Origin: Solibacillus sp. FSL K6-1523
GTDB taxonomy: Bacteria > Bacillota > Bacilli > Bacillales_A > Planococcaceae
Direction of reading: 5' to 3'
DNA length: 64,000 nt
Assembly: GCF_038005225.1 (NCBI RefSeq)
Contig: NZ_JBBOSU010000001.1
Coordinates: 1,352,001 to 1,416,000, forward strand
The notes beneath the pieces are model-generated. The model was not told the origin of the DNA, made no database searches, and saw only the letters and a list, made by a program, of their open reading frames with translations. Below, piece after piece: positions 17,424 through 25,958 of the stretch; positions within the stretch are counted from its first letter, which is position 1, and the number at the start of each line of letters is the position of its first letter. The position numbers and the translations under genes were made by a program.

Positions 17424-17531
17424 GTTAATTGGAATGGAGGGGAGGCGACTCCAGCGGGAACAGCACGAGGCCTGAGACTACAGGCTCAGGAGGTGCCCGC
17501 GGAAAGCGTCCGGACTGGAATGGAAATTAAC
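17424..17531. repeat. Bacillaceae-type interspersed palindromic element
   Basis: The outer ends are inverted (GTTAATT at 17424, AATTAAC ending at 17531). Inside are nested complementary blocks: GCGGG / CCCGC, GCAC / GTGC and CCTGAG / CTCAGG. The internal wording (GGCGACTCCAGCGGGAA, GCCCGCGGAAAGCG, GGAATGGAAATTAAC) resembles a GC-rich intergenic repeat I recall as common in Bacillaceae genomes. It stands out by GC content from the A/T-rich surroundings. Confidence 0.7.
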
Positions 17532-17603
17532 TCCCCCCTTTTTCAGAGGGAATTAATAATGATAGATTCTTTTATTAATTATATACGGGAATTGACTTCA
17601 ATT

Positions 17604-17652
17604 AAAAAAGACATCTCCTTGCACGGTTTAGCGCAAAGGGATGTCTTTTTTT
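17604..17652 (-). terminator. Rho-independent terminator of fer
   Basis: AAAAAAGACATC (17604-17615) pairs with GATGTCTTTTTT (17640-17651). On the - strand the T run follows fer. The + strand also shows a T run, so it may be bidirectional. Confidence 0.85.
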
Positions 17653-17660
17653 ATAAACGA

Positions 17661-17951
<291 letters not shown>

Positions 17952-18011
17952 TTATTCTAATTGTGTTTCAAACACATTTCAACCTAATACTACGAAAATG
18001 AGGGATTTGAT

Positions 18012-19049
18012 TTGCTAATTCAACAAATTCTTTTGAAAATTTTTACAACATTTCAAAATGAACGCACATTATCTGCCGCTTTTCATTTGCTAAAAGGGAA
18101 ACGCTCAGGACAGACGATTCAAGATGTCGGATTGTTTCAATTACATCCGTTTTTTGGGTTACTACCAAAACTTACGAGAGGGCAATTTGATGAGCAAGTT
18201 GATTTATTATTTGCGAAAAATTATATTCTTATTGAAGAGAATGGCTATTATCATATGACCGAAATTGGTATAAAGCAAGCGAGTGAAGTGTTATTGTTTC
18301 ATTTTGATGGATGGCATTATCGTGGAAATGAACATGTCTTTTTTGCGCGGTTGTCTTTAGTTCTCCAAAGCTTATCGCATCAAGCAGCAGGGATAAAATC
18401 ATTTATTGCCATCGAAAAAGATGAGGATGTCCAAAGATTTGTGCGCGAATTTTTAGTGGGAAATCAGTTTCAACAGCAATCTTTACAAATGAAAGTTTAT
18501 TTAGAAATGGAACGAAGCCTGGAAAAGATTCAAGTAGATGAGCAAGTAAAAACAATCATTGTATACCGTTTGTCAGGTTTTCAGGAGCCGGGGTTAACAT
18601 GGCAGCAAATGGCGTTTGGCTTTCATAGGCAAGAAATGGATATTCAGTTAATGTACGTCAGTGGCCTCCATCTATGGTTAAATGGAATTTTAGATGATGC
18701 GCAAAGTTATCCGTATTTATATCAACTTGCTCAGGGAATTCGTGTCGACCTCATGCTTACGAGTTCGGCAAATGAAACGGCGAAATTGTATAGCAAAGGG
18801 CATTCCCTGGAGCAAATCAGCGCGATACGTAGGTTGAAACTAAATACAATTGAAGATCATATTGTTGAACTCGCGATGAATGATAGAAAATTTGATATTC
18901 AACCGTTTATTAACATAGAGGATCAACAACTAATCATCAATGCGTCAGAAGATTATCAAACAAAAAAGTTAAAAGTTTTACGAGAAATTATTCCGCATGT
19001 GAGTTATTTTCAGCTGCGTTTAGCATTGGCAAAGGGGGCAAATCATTAA
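18012..19049 (+). CDS. ypbB: YpbB, helix-turn-helix protein upstream of recS
   Basis: 345 residues. The N-terminal and middle parts have no motif I can name. The C-terminal 100 residues (ETAKLYSKGHSLEQISAIRRLKLNTIEDHIVELAM) form a helix-turn-helix of the type often attached to RecQ helicases. The stop codon overlaps the recS start by one base (TAATG), so both are made together. A role as partner or DNA-binding aid of the helicase is inference from the gene pair. TTG 18012 follows GAGGGAT. Confidence 0.85.
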   Translation: MLIQQILLKIFTTFQNERTLSAAFHLLKGKRSGQTIQDVGLFQLHPFFGLLPKLTRGQFDEQVDLLFAKNYILIEENGYYHMTEIGIKQASEVLLFHFDGWHYRGNEHVFFARLSLVLQSLSHQAAGIKSFIAIEKDEDVQRFVREFLVGNQFQQQSLQMKVYLEMERSLEKIQVDEQVKTIIVYRLSGFQEPGLTWQQMAFGFHRQEMDIQLMYVSGLHLWLNGILDDAQSYPYLYQLAQGIRVDLMLTSSANETAKLYSKGHSLEQISAIRRLKLNTIEDHIVELAMNDRKFDIQPFINIEDQQLIINASEDYQTKKLKVLREIIPHVSYFQLRLALAKGANH

Positions 19050-20494
19050 TGCAATTGGAGTCGTATTTACACCAATATTTTGGCTATGAAACATTTCGTT
19101 CGGGACAAAAGGAAGTGGTGGAACAATTAATTGCAGGGAAGGATGTCGTTGCCTTATTGCCTACAGGAATGGGGAAATCCCTTTGCTATCAACTGCCAGG
19201 CTATGTTTTTGATAAACCTGTATTAATTATTTCACCGTTGTTATCTTTAATGCAAGATCAAGTAGATCAGTTAAAACAAATGGGTGAAAAGCGCGTCATT
19301 GCACTGAATTCTTTTTTAACGCCTGCGCAAAAAAATTATGCACTACATTTTTTGCATGAGTACCGTTTTATTTTTATATCACCGGAAATGCTGTTGCAGC
19401 CACAAGTAAAAGCGCGCTTGTCAAGCATGGAACTATCATTAATTGTTGCGGATGAAGCGCATTGTATTTCGCAATGGGGCTATGATTTTCGGCCTGATTA
19501 TTTACGTATTGGTGAAGTTATTCAAGTGACGAATCGCCCACCAGTACTCGCATTATCTGCAACGGCAACAACGAAAGTATTGCACGATATTGAACATTAT
19601 TTAGAGATGGATTGTCCTTTTACGTATGTGCATTCTGTCGATCGTCCAAATATTCACCTCGTAAAAAGATCTTTCGTTGTTAAGGAAGATAAATTAGCGT
19701 GGATTTTAGAGCATGTTGAAAAAACGTCTGGTCCTGGAATTATTTATACGCAGTCAAGGGCAAAAACGGAAAGTATTAGTTCGCAGTTATTGCAGCGTGG
19801 CATTGCAGCTGCAGCGTATCATGCAGGAAAAGAGATGCAGGACCGCCAGTTTATTCAGCATCAATTTTTAGCAGGGCAGTTGGACTGGATTGTAGCGACA
19901 AATGCTTTTGGAATGGGGATACATAAAAATAATGTGCGACAAATTATTCATGAATCTATGCCGTCAACTGTCGCGAATTATATGCAAGAAATTGGTCGAG
20001 CAGGTCGTGATGGCAAGGATGCCGTTGCATTTTTGTTATTTTGCGAAGGCGACGAGCAATATGCAAAGTTTATCGTATCGGAAGACTTGCCAAAGGACTT
20101 TCATGTGGATCGCTATGCAGAGTATAAAGCAAATGGGGAGCAACCTAATGTCATGCTATCCAATGGCGAAATTTCGGAAGTAGCGTTTCGTGTTGTGAAT
20201 TATTGGATGGAACGCGAAACAGTTGAACAAGTAAAGGAAAGACTTGGAAACATGCAAATGGCAAAGTTTGACGAAGTGATGGCGATGTTGAAAATTGTTG
20301 AAACAACATCCTGTATGCGGGAACTTTTAATCGACTATTTTGGTCAACAAGTAGAGGAGAAGCATGAAAACTGTTGTAGTAATTGTGGTGTGGACATTTC
20401 AGCGTTATTAAAAGAACGAGTGGAGCCGAAAAGTCAAAATTCAATGACCGATTGGAAAGCTCGATTGCAACAGATTTTGCTGCGAAACTTGTAA
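19049..20494 (+). CDS. recS: RecQ-family ATP-dependent DNA helicase RecS
   Basis: 481 residues. Superfamily 2 motifs are complete: motif 0 GYETFRSGQ, Walker A PTGMGKS, DEAH as ADEAHCISQWGYDFRPDY (with the RecQ aromatic loop), motif III SATAT, motif V ATNAFGMGI and motif VI QEIGRAGRDG. A C-terminal zinc site has four Cys (SCMREL, NCCSNCG). No HRDC domain is present, as in the short RecS form. It unwinds DNA during repair and recombination. Confidence 0.93.
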   Translation: MQLESYLHQYFGYETFRSGQKEVVEQLIAGKDVVALLPTGMGKSLCYQLPGYVFDKPVLIISPLLSLMQDQVDQLKQMGEKRVIALNSFLTPAQKNYALHFLHEYRFIFISPEMLLQPQVKARLSSMELSLIVADEAHCISQWGYDFRPDYLRIGEVIQVTNRPPVLALSATATTKVLHDIEHYLEMDCPFTYVHSVDRPNIHLVKRSFVVKEDKLAWILEHVEKTSGPGIIYTQSRAKTESISSQLLQRGIAAAAYHAGKEMQDRQFIQHQFLAGQLDWIVATNAFGMGIHKNNVRQIIHESMPSTVANYMQEIGRAGRDGKDAVAFLLFCEGDEQYAKFIVSEDLPKDFHVDRYAEYKANGEQPNVMLSNGEISEVAFRVVNYWMERETVEQVKERLGNMQMAKFDEVMAMLKIVETTSCMRELLIDYFGQQVEEKHENCCSNCGVDISALLKERVEPKSQNSMTDWKARLQQILLRNL

Positions 20495-20498
20495 ACTG

Positions 20499-20527
20499 TT
20501 GATGAACCGTTTACTTTTTAGTAAAAT
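20499..20527 (+). promoter_or_regulatory. Sigma-A promoter of ypbE
   Basis: -35 TTGATG (20499-20504), 17-bp spacer, -10 TAAAAT (20522-20527), about 55 bases before the ypbE start. Confidence 0.6.
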
Positions 20528-20581
20528 TTCGTCATAATATGATGAGTAGGCGTAATTGATATGAGTTGGAGGATTGCAACT

Positions 20582-21247
20582 ATGACAAAGGAAGATTACC
20601 GAGAAAAGGTAGAAGAACATCGTCAGGAAATCGATTTACATAATGAGGAAATAGCTAAAGTATCTCGTGTAAAGCGGCATCGAAAACCAGGTGCTAAAAA
20701 ACGAAAAAATCCACTTATGACAGTACTTGTTGTTTTCTTTATTTTGCTACCATTAAGTATGTTGGGGTATGTTTGGTTATTTTATGAGCCACAAGCAAAG
20801 GCCCCTTCAGATAAAGAAGTTGTTGAAAGTGATACACAACAAGTCGTGATTGAAAAACAGGACCCAGAAAAAACACCTATTGTTGATGTAGACGAGTCAA
20901 AAGAAGATGACGAAGCTAAAAAGCAAGAACAGGCGGATTTAGCAAAATCTGAACAAGAAAAGCAACGTTTAATCGCGGAAGAGGCAAAAAAGGCTGAAGA
21001 AAAAGCCATGCAGGAACAAAAAGTTGCTGCTCAAAAAGCGAAAGAATTAGAAGAAAAGAAAAAAGCGGAAGAACAAGCAAAAGCTCAGCAAAAAACACAT
21101 TTGGTTAGTCCTACAGACAATTTATACCAAATTGCGATTAAATATTATGGGGATGGAAGTCCAGCCAATATTGAAAAAATAATAAAAGCAAATAATTTAC
21201 CAAATGACAATATTTTTTCAGGACAAAAATTGATTATTGCACCATAA
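20582..21247 (+). CDS. ypbE: YpbE, LysM-domain membrane protein
   Basis: 221 residues. A basic cytoplasmic N-terminus (about 1-45, RHRKPGAKKRKNP) leads to one membrane helix (about 46-68). A long charged, Glu/Lys/Ala-rich stretch predicted to be helical or coiled coil (about 75-175) follows, then a C-terminal LysM domain (about 178-221, TDNLYQIAIKYYG) that should bind peptidoglycan outside the cell. The layout suggests a wall-to-membrane tether. ATG 20582 is preferred over ATG 20561 because GGAGG lies 10 bases before it. Confidence 0.88.
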   Translation: MTKEDYREKVEEHRQEIDLHNEEIAKVSRVKRHRKPGAKKRKNPLMTVLVVFFILLPLSMLGYVWLFYEPQAKAPSDKEVVESDTQQVVIEKQDPEKTPIVDVDESKEDDEAKKQEQADLAKSEQEKQRLIAEEAKKAEEKAMQEQKVAAQKAKELEEKKKAEEQAKAQQKTHLVSPTDNLYQIAIKYYGDGSPANIEKIIKANNLPNDNIFSGQKLIIAP

Positions 21248-21275
21248 GGTCGAGTATTTTGTATAATAACTATAG

Positions 21276-21308
21276 AAAAGACGAATCCGAAAAAGGCATC
21301 GTCTTTTT
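21276..21308 (+). terminator. Rho-independent terminator of ypbE
   Basis: AAAAGACGA (21276-21284) pairs with TCGTCTTTT (21299-21307), then T-rich sequence. Confidence 0.82.
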
Positions 21309-21330
21309 CTTTTGAATTGGGGGGAAGTAA

Positions 21331-22092
21331 ATGACCTTTATTGCAATAATAATCGCTCTGTGCTTGAGCATTTTAGTGTATATGTTCAAACAAGCACATG
21401 AAAATAACGTACGTATGCACACCATTCATACTGCTGGAGAGGAAGAAACCTTTCGATTATTTTTTATTTCGGATACACATGCGCGAAAAATTAATGAACA
21501 AATGATTGCGTCGATTACCGAGCCGGTAGATTGTGTTGTAATTGGTGGTGATTTTGTGGATAGAAGAACACCTAAACACATCATGCAAGAAAATATTCGA
21601 CTATTGAAAACGTTGGGACCTGTTTATTTCATTTGGGGAAATAATGACCGTGAGCAAGGTGAAAACACACTTCGCCAATTGTTTGATAAACATGAAATTA
21701 TGATTATTGAAAATGAGTCTATTGCATTTAAAAGTAAAAATAATGTAAAGATAAGTGCAATCGATTTTCAATTTGCATCAAGAAATGTTGAGCAAGCATT
21801 TCAAAATTGTAGCGAGCAATCGACCATTTTCATTGCCCATAATCCCCAAGTATTCCCGAAAGTTCATTCGAAGTTTAAGCCATTACTCAGCATAGGGGCA
21901 CATCTACACGGTGGCCAAATTCGTATAGGAAAATTCGGTATACAACCACATGGCTATTTTGCGAAAAAAGACGGACATTATGAGCTTGTAAGCAATGGAT
22001 ATGGGACGACATTAATGCCGCTTAGGCTTGGTGCAAAACCAGAATGTCATTTAATTAAAATTAGATTCAGTAAGAATGTAAACAAATCATGA
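21331..22092 (+). CDS. ypbG: YpbG, membrane-anchored metallophosphoesterase
   Basis: 253 residues. An N-terminal membrane helix (about 2-20) is followed by a calcineurin-like phosphoesterase domain. Metal-binding motifs are SDTH, GGDFVD, WGNND, AHNP and GAHLHGGQ. The substrate is not known to me. GGGGGAAG precedes ATG 21331. Neighbour order ypbE-ypbG is that of B. subtilis. Confidence 0.88.
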   Translation: MTFIAIIIALCLSILVYMFKQAHENNVRMHTIHTAGEEETFRLFFISDTHARKINEQMIASITEPVDCVVIGGDFVDRRTPKHIMQENIRLLKTLGPVYFIWGNNDREQGENTLRQLFDKHEIMIIENESIAFKSKNNVKISAIDFQFASRNVEQAFQNCSEQSTIFIAHNPQVFPKVHSKFKPLLSIGAHLHGGQIRIGKFGIQPHGYFAKKDGHYELVSNGYGTTLMPLRLGAKPECHLIKIRFSKNVNKS

Positions 22093-22173
22093 TAATTCAC
22101 AGTATAATGGGAATGACTTTTCAATTTTCTGTATATGTAAAAGTATCCCAAATAGGTTGAAGGAGATGTTTTT

Positions 22174-23139
22174 ATGCAAAAGGTAGATGCAATCATTGTT
22201 GGTGGTGGACCTTGTGGCTTATCAGCAGCGATTGAACTACAAAATATCGGCTTATCCCCGATTGTTATTGAAAAAGGAAATGTGGTGAATGCTATTTACA
22301 ATTATCCAACGCACCAAACCTTTTTTAGCACAAGTGAAAAGTTAGCAATTGGTGATGTGCCCTTTATCATTGAAGAGCGTAAACCAAAGCGCAATCAAGC
22401 GTTAGTATATTATCGTGAAGTAGTGAAAGCAAAAAAAGTTCAAGTCAATCGTTTTGAAAAGGTGCAAACCGTCGAGAAATTAGAAGATAGGTTTATTGTT
22501 CAAACAGATAAAGCGACTTATGAAACACCGTATGTCATCATTGCAACGGGTTATTATGATCATCCTAATTATTTGAACATACCAGGTGAGAAGTTGCCGA
22601 AAGTGCATCATTATTTTAAAGAGGCACATCCTTATTTTGATACCGATGTGCTCATTGTTGGCGGGAAAAACTCTGCCATTGATGCCGCACTTGAATTGAA
22701 TAAAGCTGGAGCGCGTGTGACGGTTGTCTACCGAGGAAGTGACTATTCTCCAAGCATTAAGCCGTGGGTATTGCCAGAGTTTTTAGGGCTTGTGCGTGAA
22801 GGGGAAATCGCGATTCATTTTAATGCAGCAGTGAAGGAAATCCATGATAAACAGGCGATTATTACAATTGACGGGGAAGTGCAAACGATTGCAAATGATT
22901 TTGTATTTGCGATGACAGGCTATCACCCGGATCATGACTTTATTCGTGCGATGCATGTCAAAATCGATGATGAATCGGGCAGACCGCATTTTAATGAAGA
23001 AACGATGGAAACAAATGTGGAAAATTTATTCATTGCAGGAGTTATTGCTGCTGGAAATAATGCAAATGAAATATTTATTGAAAATGGTCGCTTCCATGGC
23101 GGTCAAATCGCACAAAAAATTGCCAACAAGAAAAACTAA
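22174..23139 (+). CDS. ypdA: Bacillithiol disulfide reductase YpdA (Bdr)
   Basis: 321 residues, thioredoxin-reductase-like flavoprotein. The FAD motif GGGPCGLSAA carries Cys14, the residue reported as essential in YpdA. The NADPH motif is VGGKNSAIDAALE, and a C-terminal FAD segment is LFIAGVIAAG. There is no CxxC pair, unlike thioredoxin reductase. It recycles oxidised bacillithiol with NADPH, which fits bshA (bacillithiol synthesis) in the same window. GGAGATG precedes ATG 22174. Confidence 0.93.
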   Translation: MQKVDAIIVGGGPCGLSAAIELQNIGLSPIVIEKGNVVNAIYNYPTHQTFFSTSEKLAIGDVPFIIEERKPKRNQALVYYREVVKAKKVQVNRFEKVQTVEKLEDRFIVQTDKATYETPYVIIATGYYDHPNYLNIPGEKLPKVHHYFKEAHPYFDTDVLIVGGKNSAIDAALELNKAGARVTVVYRGSDYSPSIKPWVLPEFLGLVREGEIAIHFNAAVKEIHDKQAIITIDGEVQTIANDFVFAMTGYHPDHDFIRAMHVKIDDESGRPHFNEETMETNVENLFIAGVIAAGNNANEIFIENGRFHGGQIAQKIANKKN

Positions 23140-23151
23140 GAGGTGAATCGC

Positions 23152-24117
23152 TTGAAGAAAAAAGTCGTTTTAATTACTACGGGTGGTACAATTGCAAGCA
23201 CAAGAAATGAAAAGAATAAACTAGAATCAGGTAAATTAAATGGCGATGCGATTTTAGCGATGTGTCAGTTGGAAAACGACATCGACATCGAGTTAATCGA
23301 CCTGTATCAAATTCCGTCGATGCATATGACCTATGACCATCTGAACTTATTAAATACAACCGTTCATCAAGTGTTTAAAGATGCTTCGGTTAGCGGGATC
23401 GTTATTACACATGGAACAGATAGTTTAGAAGAAACAGCCTATTTTCTAGAGCTTACAGTGAATGATGAACGTCCGATTATTGTGACAGGTTCGCAAAAGT
23501 CACCGGAAGATATTGGAACAGATGTGTATTCAAATTTACGAAACTCACTTTTAGTAGCTTTGAGTGAACAAGGGAAAAACATTGGCACATGCGTCGTGTT
23601 TAATGAACAAATACTTCATTCGAAATATGTGAAAAAAATCCACTCTTCAAGCATTAATGGATTTGGTGCAATTGGTTATGGCATGCTTGGGTATATTGAT
23701 AATGATGAAGTTGTAATTTATCAAAAGCCTACGCAAAGAGAGTTTTATTCGATTCAGTCAAGTTACCCAAATGTTGAAATCATTTATGCATACTTAGGGG
23801 CAAGTTCGATTTTATTGAATGCTTTAAATGAAGCGAAGGTGGACGGCGTTGTATTGATCGGTGCGGGGCGTGGTCAAGTTGTTCCAGCGATGATTGAGCC
23901 GATTGAGCAATTATGTCACAACGGCACGAAAGTTGTTTTGACGACATCAACGGAGGAAGGTCGTGTATTCCCAACGTATGATTATCCTAGTAGTGCCAAT
24001 AATTTAAAGGACATCGGTGTTGTAATGGGTGGCGATTTTGATCCGAAAAAAGCACGACTTAAATTGATGCTCATGCTTGCAAACGGCGCAACAAATTTTG
24101 ATTCATTCATGCATTAA
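23152..24117 (+). CDS. ansA: L-asparaginase (type I)
   Basis: 321 residues. The two nucleophilic threonine motifs are TTGGTIAS (start of protein) and THGTDSLEETAYFLE. It hydrolyses asparagine to aspartate and ammonia in the cytoplasm (no signal peptide). TTG 23152 is chosen because AGAGGTGA ends about 6 bases before it; GTG 23143 overlaps that site. It starts 12 bases after ypdA and is probably co-transcribed with it, ending at a clear terminator. Confidence 0.9.
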   Translation: MKKKVVLITTGGTIASTRNEKNKLESGKLNGDAILAMCQLENDIDIELIDLYQIPSMHMTYDHLNLLNTTVHQVFKDASVSGIVITHGTDSLEETAYFLELTVNDERPIIVTGSQKSPEDIGTDVYSNLRNSLLVALSEQGKNIGTCVVFNEQILHSKYVKKIHSSSINGFGAIGYGMLGYIDNDEVVIYQKPTQREFYSIQSSYPNVEIIYAYLGASSILLNALNEAKVDGVVLIGAGRGQVVPAMIEPIEQLCHNGTKVVLTTSTEEGRVFPTYDYPSSANNLKDIGVVMGGDFDPKKARLKLMLMLANGATNFDSFMH

Positions 24118-24131
24118 GCGAATATCTTCTT

Positions 24132-24160
24132 AACTCGGCTGAAATTTTGCCGAGTTTTTT
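24132..24160 (+). terminator. Rho-independent terminator of ypdA-ansA
   Basis: AACTCGGC (24132-24139) pairs with GCCGAGTT (24149-24156), then TTTT. Confidence 0.85.
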
Positions 24161-24222
24161 GATTTTGTTAATGACTCAGTTGTAACCAAGTTAAACATGT
24201 TATACTAATAACAACTTGTTTT

Positions 24223-24327
24223 TTGATACAGTTAATGTCCAAATACCAATTGTATCAAGGAACTTAGGTTAACATTCTGTCCAAACACACTTCAAAAACT
24301 TATTGCAATTACGCCAAGGTGTAATGG
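24223..24327 (+). repeat. Modular hairpin repeat, copy 2 (decayed, between ansA and prsW)
   Basis: Only the outer modules are recognisable. TTGATACA (24223-24230) pairs with TGTATCAA (24251-24258), like stem I of the copy at 53895. CAATTACGCC (24306-24315) and GGTGTAATGG (24318-24327) are the stem III palindrome with one G-U pair and one mismatch. The GGATGTCACAGATT module is missing. The boundaries are approximate. Confidence 0.6.
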
Positions 24328-24350
24328 ATTTATAGAGAGGAGCCGGCCGA

Positions 24351-25031
24351 ATGTTCATATTATTAATTTCCGCAGCAATTGCGCCGGGATTGGCCCTTTT
24401 GAGTTATTTTTACCTTAGAAATCAAATGGACACAGAACCTCGAAGAACGCTTCTTCAATCATTTATTTATGGTGCGATCATTACGTTCCCTATCCTTTTC
24501 ATTCAATTCGTCTTAAAGGAAGAGCAGGCGTTTTCAAATGTCTTTTTTTCAAATGTCATTTTTACGAGTACAATTGAAGAGTTTTTTAAGTGGCTCGTCA
24601 TTTTTGCAGTTATTTTAAAACATGTAGAGTTTGATGATCCTTATGATGGGGTTTTGTATGGAGCAGCTGTTTCGTTAGGCTTTGCTACAGTTGAAAACGT
24701 TATTTATTTATTATCCTTTGGCATAGACCAAGCGTTTATGCGCGCATTTTTACCTGTATCGAGCCATGCTTTATTTGGCGTTGTGATGGGGTATTATTAT
24801 GGAAAAGGGAAATTTTCGACAGTGGATATTCAGAAAAGATATATTTTTTTAGCATTGCTCGCACCAGTCATCCTACATATTACGTATAACTCCATTTTAA
24901 TGATGAAGGAATACTTTTTGTATGCGATGTTGCCATTCATGTTCTTTTTATGGTGGTTTGCCTTAAGAAAGGTGAAACAAGCGCACGAGCATTTAGTGGA
25001 ACATTTATCTCGCATGGGGCCTATGAGTTAA
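24351..25031 (+). CDS. prsW: PrsW family intramembrane protease
   Basis: 226 residues with about six to seven membrane helices. Family motifs are seen: TIEEFFKW (EExxK), FATVEN (FxxxE) and HALFGVVMG (HxxxG). In B. subtilis PrsW makes the first cut in the anti-sigma factor RsiW. Here rsiX of this window is not known to be a target; this is only a thought. GAGAGGAG precedes ATG 24351. Confidence 0.92.
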   Translation: MFILLISAAIAPGLALLSYFYLRNQMDTEPRRTLLQSFIYGAIITFPILFIQFVLKEEQAFSNVFFSNVIFTSTIEEFFKWLVIFAVILKHVEFDDPYDGVLYGAAVSLGFATVENVIYLLSFGIDQAFMRAFLPVSSHALFGVVMGYYYGKGKFSTVDIQKRYIFLALLAPVILHITYNSILMMKEYFLYAMLPFMFFLWWFALRKVKQAHEHLVEHLSRMGPMS

Positions 25032-25048
25032 AACAGAACGAAATTAAT

Positions 25049-25089
25049 AACGTGTGCGATTGAAATTTTCAGTCGCGCGCGTTTTTTTT
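25049..25089 (+). terminator. Rho-independent terminator of prsW
   Basis: AACGTGTGCGA pairs with TCGCGCGCGTT (G-U and minor mismatches), followed by eight T. Confidence 0.82.
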
Positions 25090-25121
25090 GTGCCTAAATT
25101 TTAGGCCAATATATCTTTTAG

Positions 25122-25151
25122 CGTATAATAATCGCATAATTTTACATCCTA
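25122..25151 (+). promoter_or_regulatory. Candidate forespore (SigG-type) promoter of sleB
   Basis: CGTATA (25122-25127), 17 bases, CATCCTA (25145-25151). This is one base from the SigG -10 CATACTA and fits the -35 TGnATA loosely. sleB is a SigG gene in B. subtilis. Confidence 0.6.
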
Positions 25152-25175
25152 TTAAGAAAAGGGAGTGAAAGAGTT

Positions 25176-25946
25176 TTGAAAAAAGTTATTTATTTATTGG
25201 CTATTCTTTCATTAAGTCTTTCCATTCATGCATCCGCTTTTTCAAATCAAGATATTCAGCGCGGTGCATTTGGGGATGATGTTGTAGAATTACAAGCTCG
25301 TTTGCAGTATATAAGTTTTTATCATGGAGCGATTGACGGAAAGTTTGGCTACGGTACGTACTGGGCTTTACGAGAATTCCAAGAAAAATACGGGTTACCT
25401 GTAGATGGTATTGCCGGAAAAGCAACGAAGGATAAACTGGCGAATAACTCAGATTTCGATAAAGCGTATGTAGATAAGCAAATTAAAGCAGGTAATCGTT
25501 TTACTTATTACGGCGGGATGCCATTAGACCAGCAAGTGAAAAAAGGGGGCGGTTCAAATTCGACATCTTCTATGCAACTGCCAGCAAAATATAGTGAACA
25601 AGATTTACAACTTATGGCAAATGCTGTTTATGGAGAGGCGCGCGGAGAAGTTTATGAAGGTCAAGTCGCAGTCGCGGCAGTTATTTTAAATCGATTGGAA
25701 TCACCTGAATTTCCGGATACAATTTCAGAAATAATATTCCAACCATTAGCATTTACAGCGGTTGCGGACGGTCAAATTTGGCTTCAACCGAATGAACGAG
25801 CGAAACAAGCTGTATTGGATGCAATCAACGGTTGGGATCCATCTGAAAATGCACTGTATTATTTCAACCCTGTGACAGCTACAAGTAAATGGATTTGGTC
25901 GAGACCACAAATTAAACAAATAGGAGAGCATATTTTTTGCTTATAA
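25176..25946 (+). CDS. sleB: Spore cortex-lytic enzyme SleB
   Basis: 256 residues. A signal peptide (about 1-22) precedes a peptidoglycan-binding domain (about 28-88, DDVVELQARLQYISFYHGAIDGKFG). A linker leads to the SleB hydrolase domain (about 130-256) with the catalytic Glu in VYGEARGEVYEGQVAVAAV. It is a lytic transglycosylase that breaks spore cortex muramic-lactam peptidoglycan at germination. TTG 25176 follows AAGGGAGTG. ypeB starts 12 bases downstream, the conserved pair. Confidence 0.95.
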   Translation: MKKVIYLLAILSLSLSIHASAFSNQDIQRGAFGDDVVELQARLQYISFYHGAIDGKFGYGTYWALREFQEKYGLPVDGIAGKATKDKLANNSDFDKAYVDKQIKAGNRFTYYGGMPLDQQVKKGGGSNSTSSMQLPAKYSEQDLQLMANAVYGEARGEVYEGQVAVAAVILNRLESPEFPDTISEIIFQPLAFTAVADGQIWLQPNERAKQAVLDAINGWDPSENALYYFNPVTATSKWIWSRPQIKQIGEHIFCL

Positions 25947-25958
25947 AAGGGTGATAGC

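Larger units (their letters stand above)
16903..17603. other. 700-bp gene-free stretch with two structured repeats
   Basis: I found no credible coding region. The stretch holds a 105-bp repeat (16975-17081) that recurs at 50180 and a 108-bp structured element (17424-17531). Between them is a GCCGC/GCGGC hairpin near 17120-17147. The rest is A/T-rich with no feature I can name. It lies between the promoter of fabI and the 3' end of fer, both on the - strand. Confidence 0.6.

Noticed and set aside
20151-20444. Minus-strand open frame within recS
   Set aside because: Shadow of a well-conserved helicase gene; composition and context give no support.
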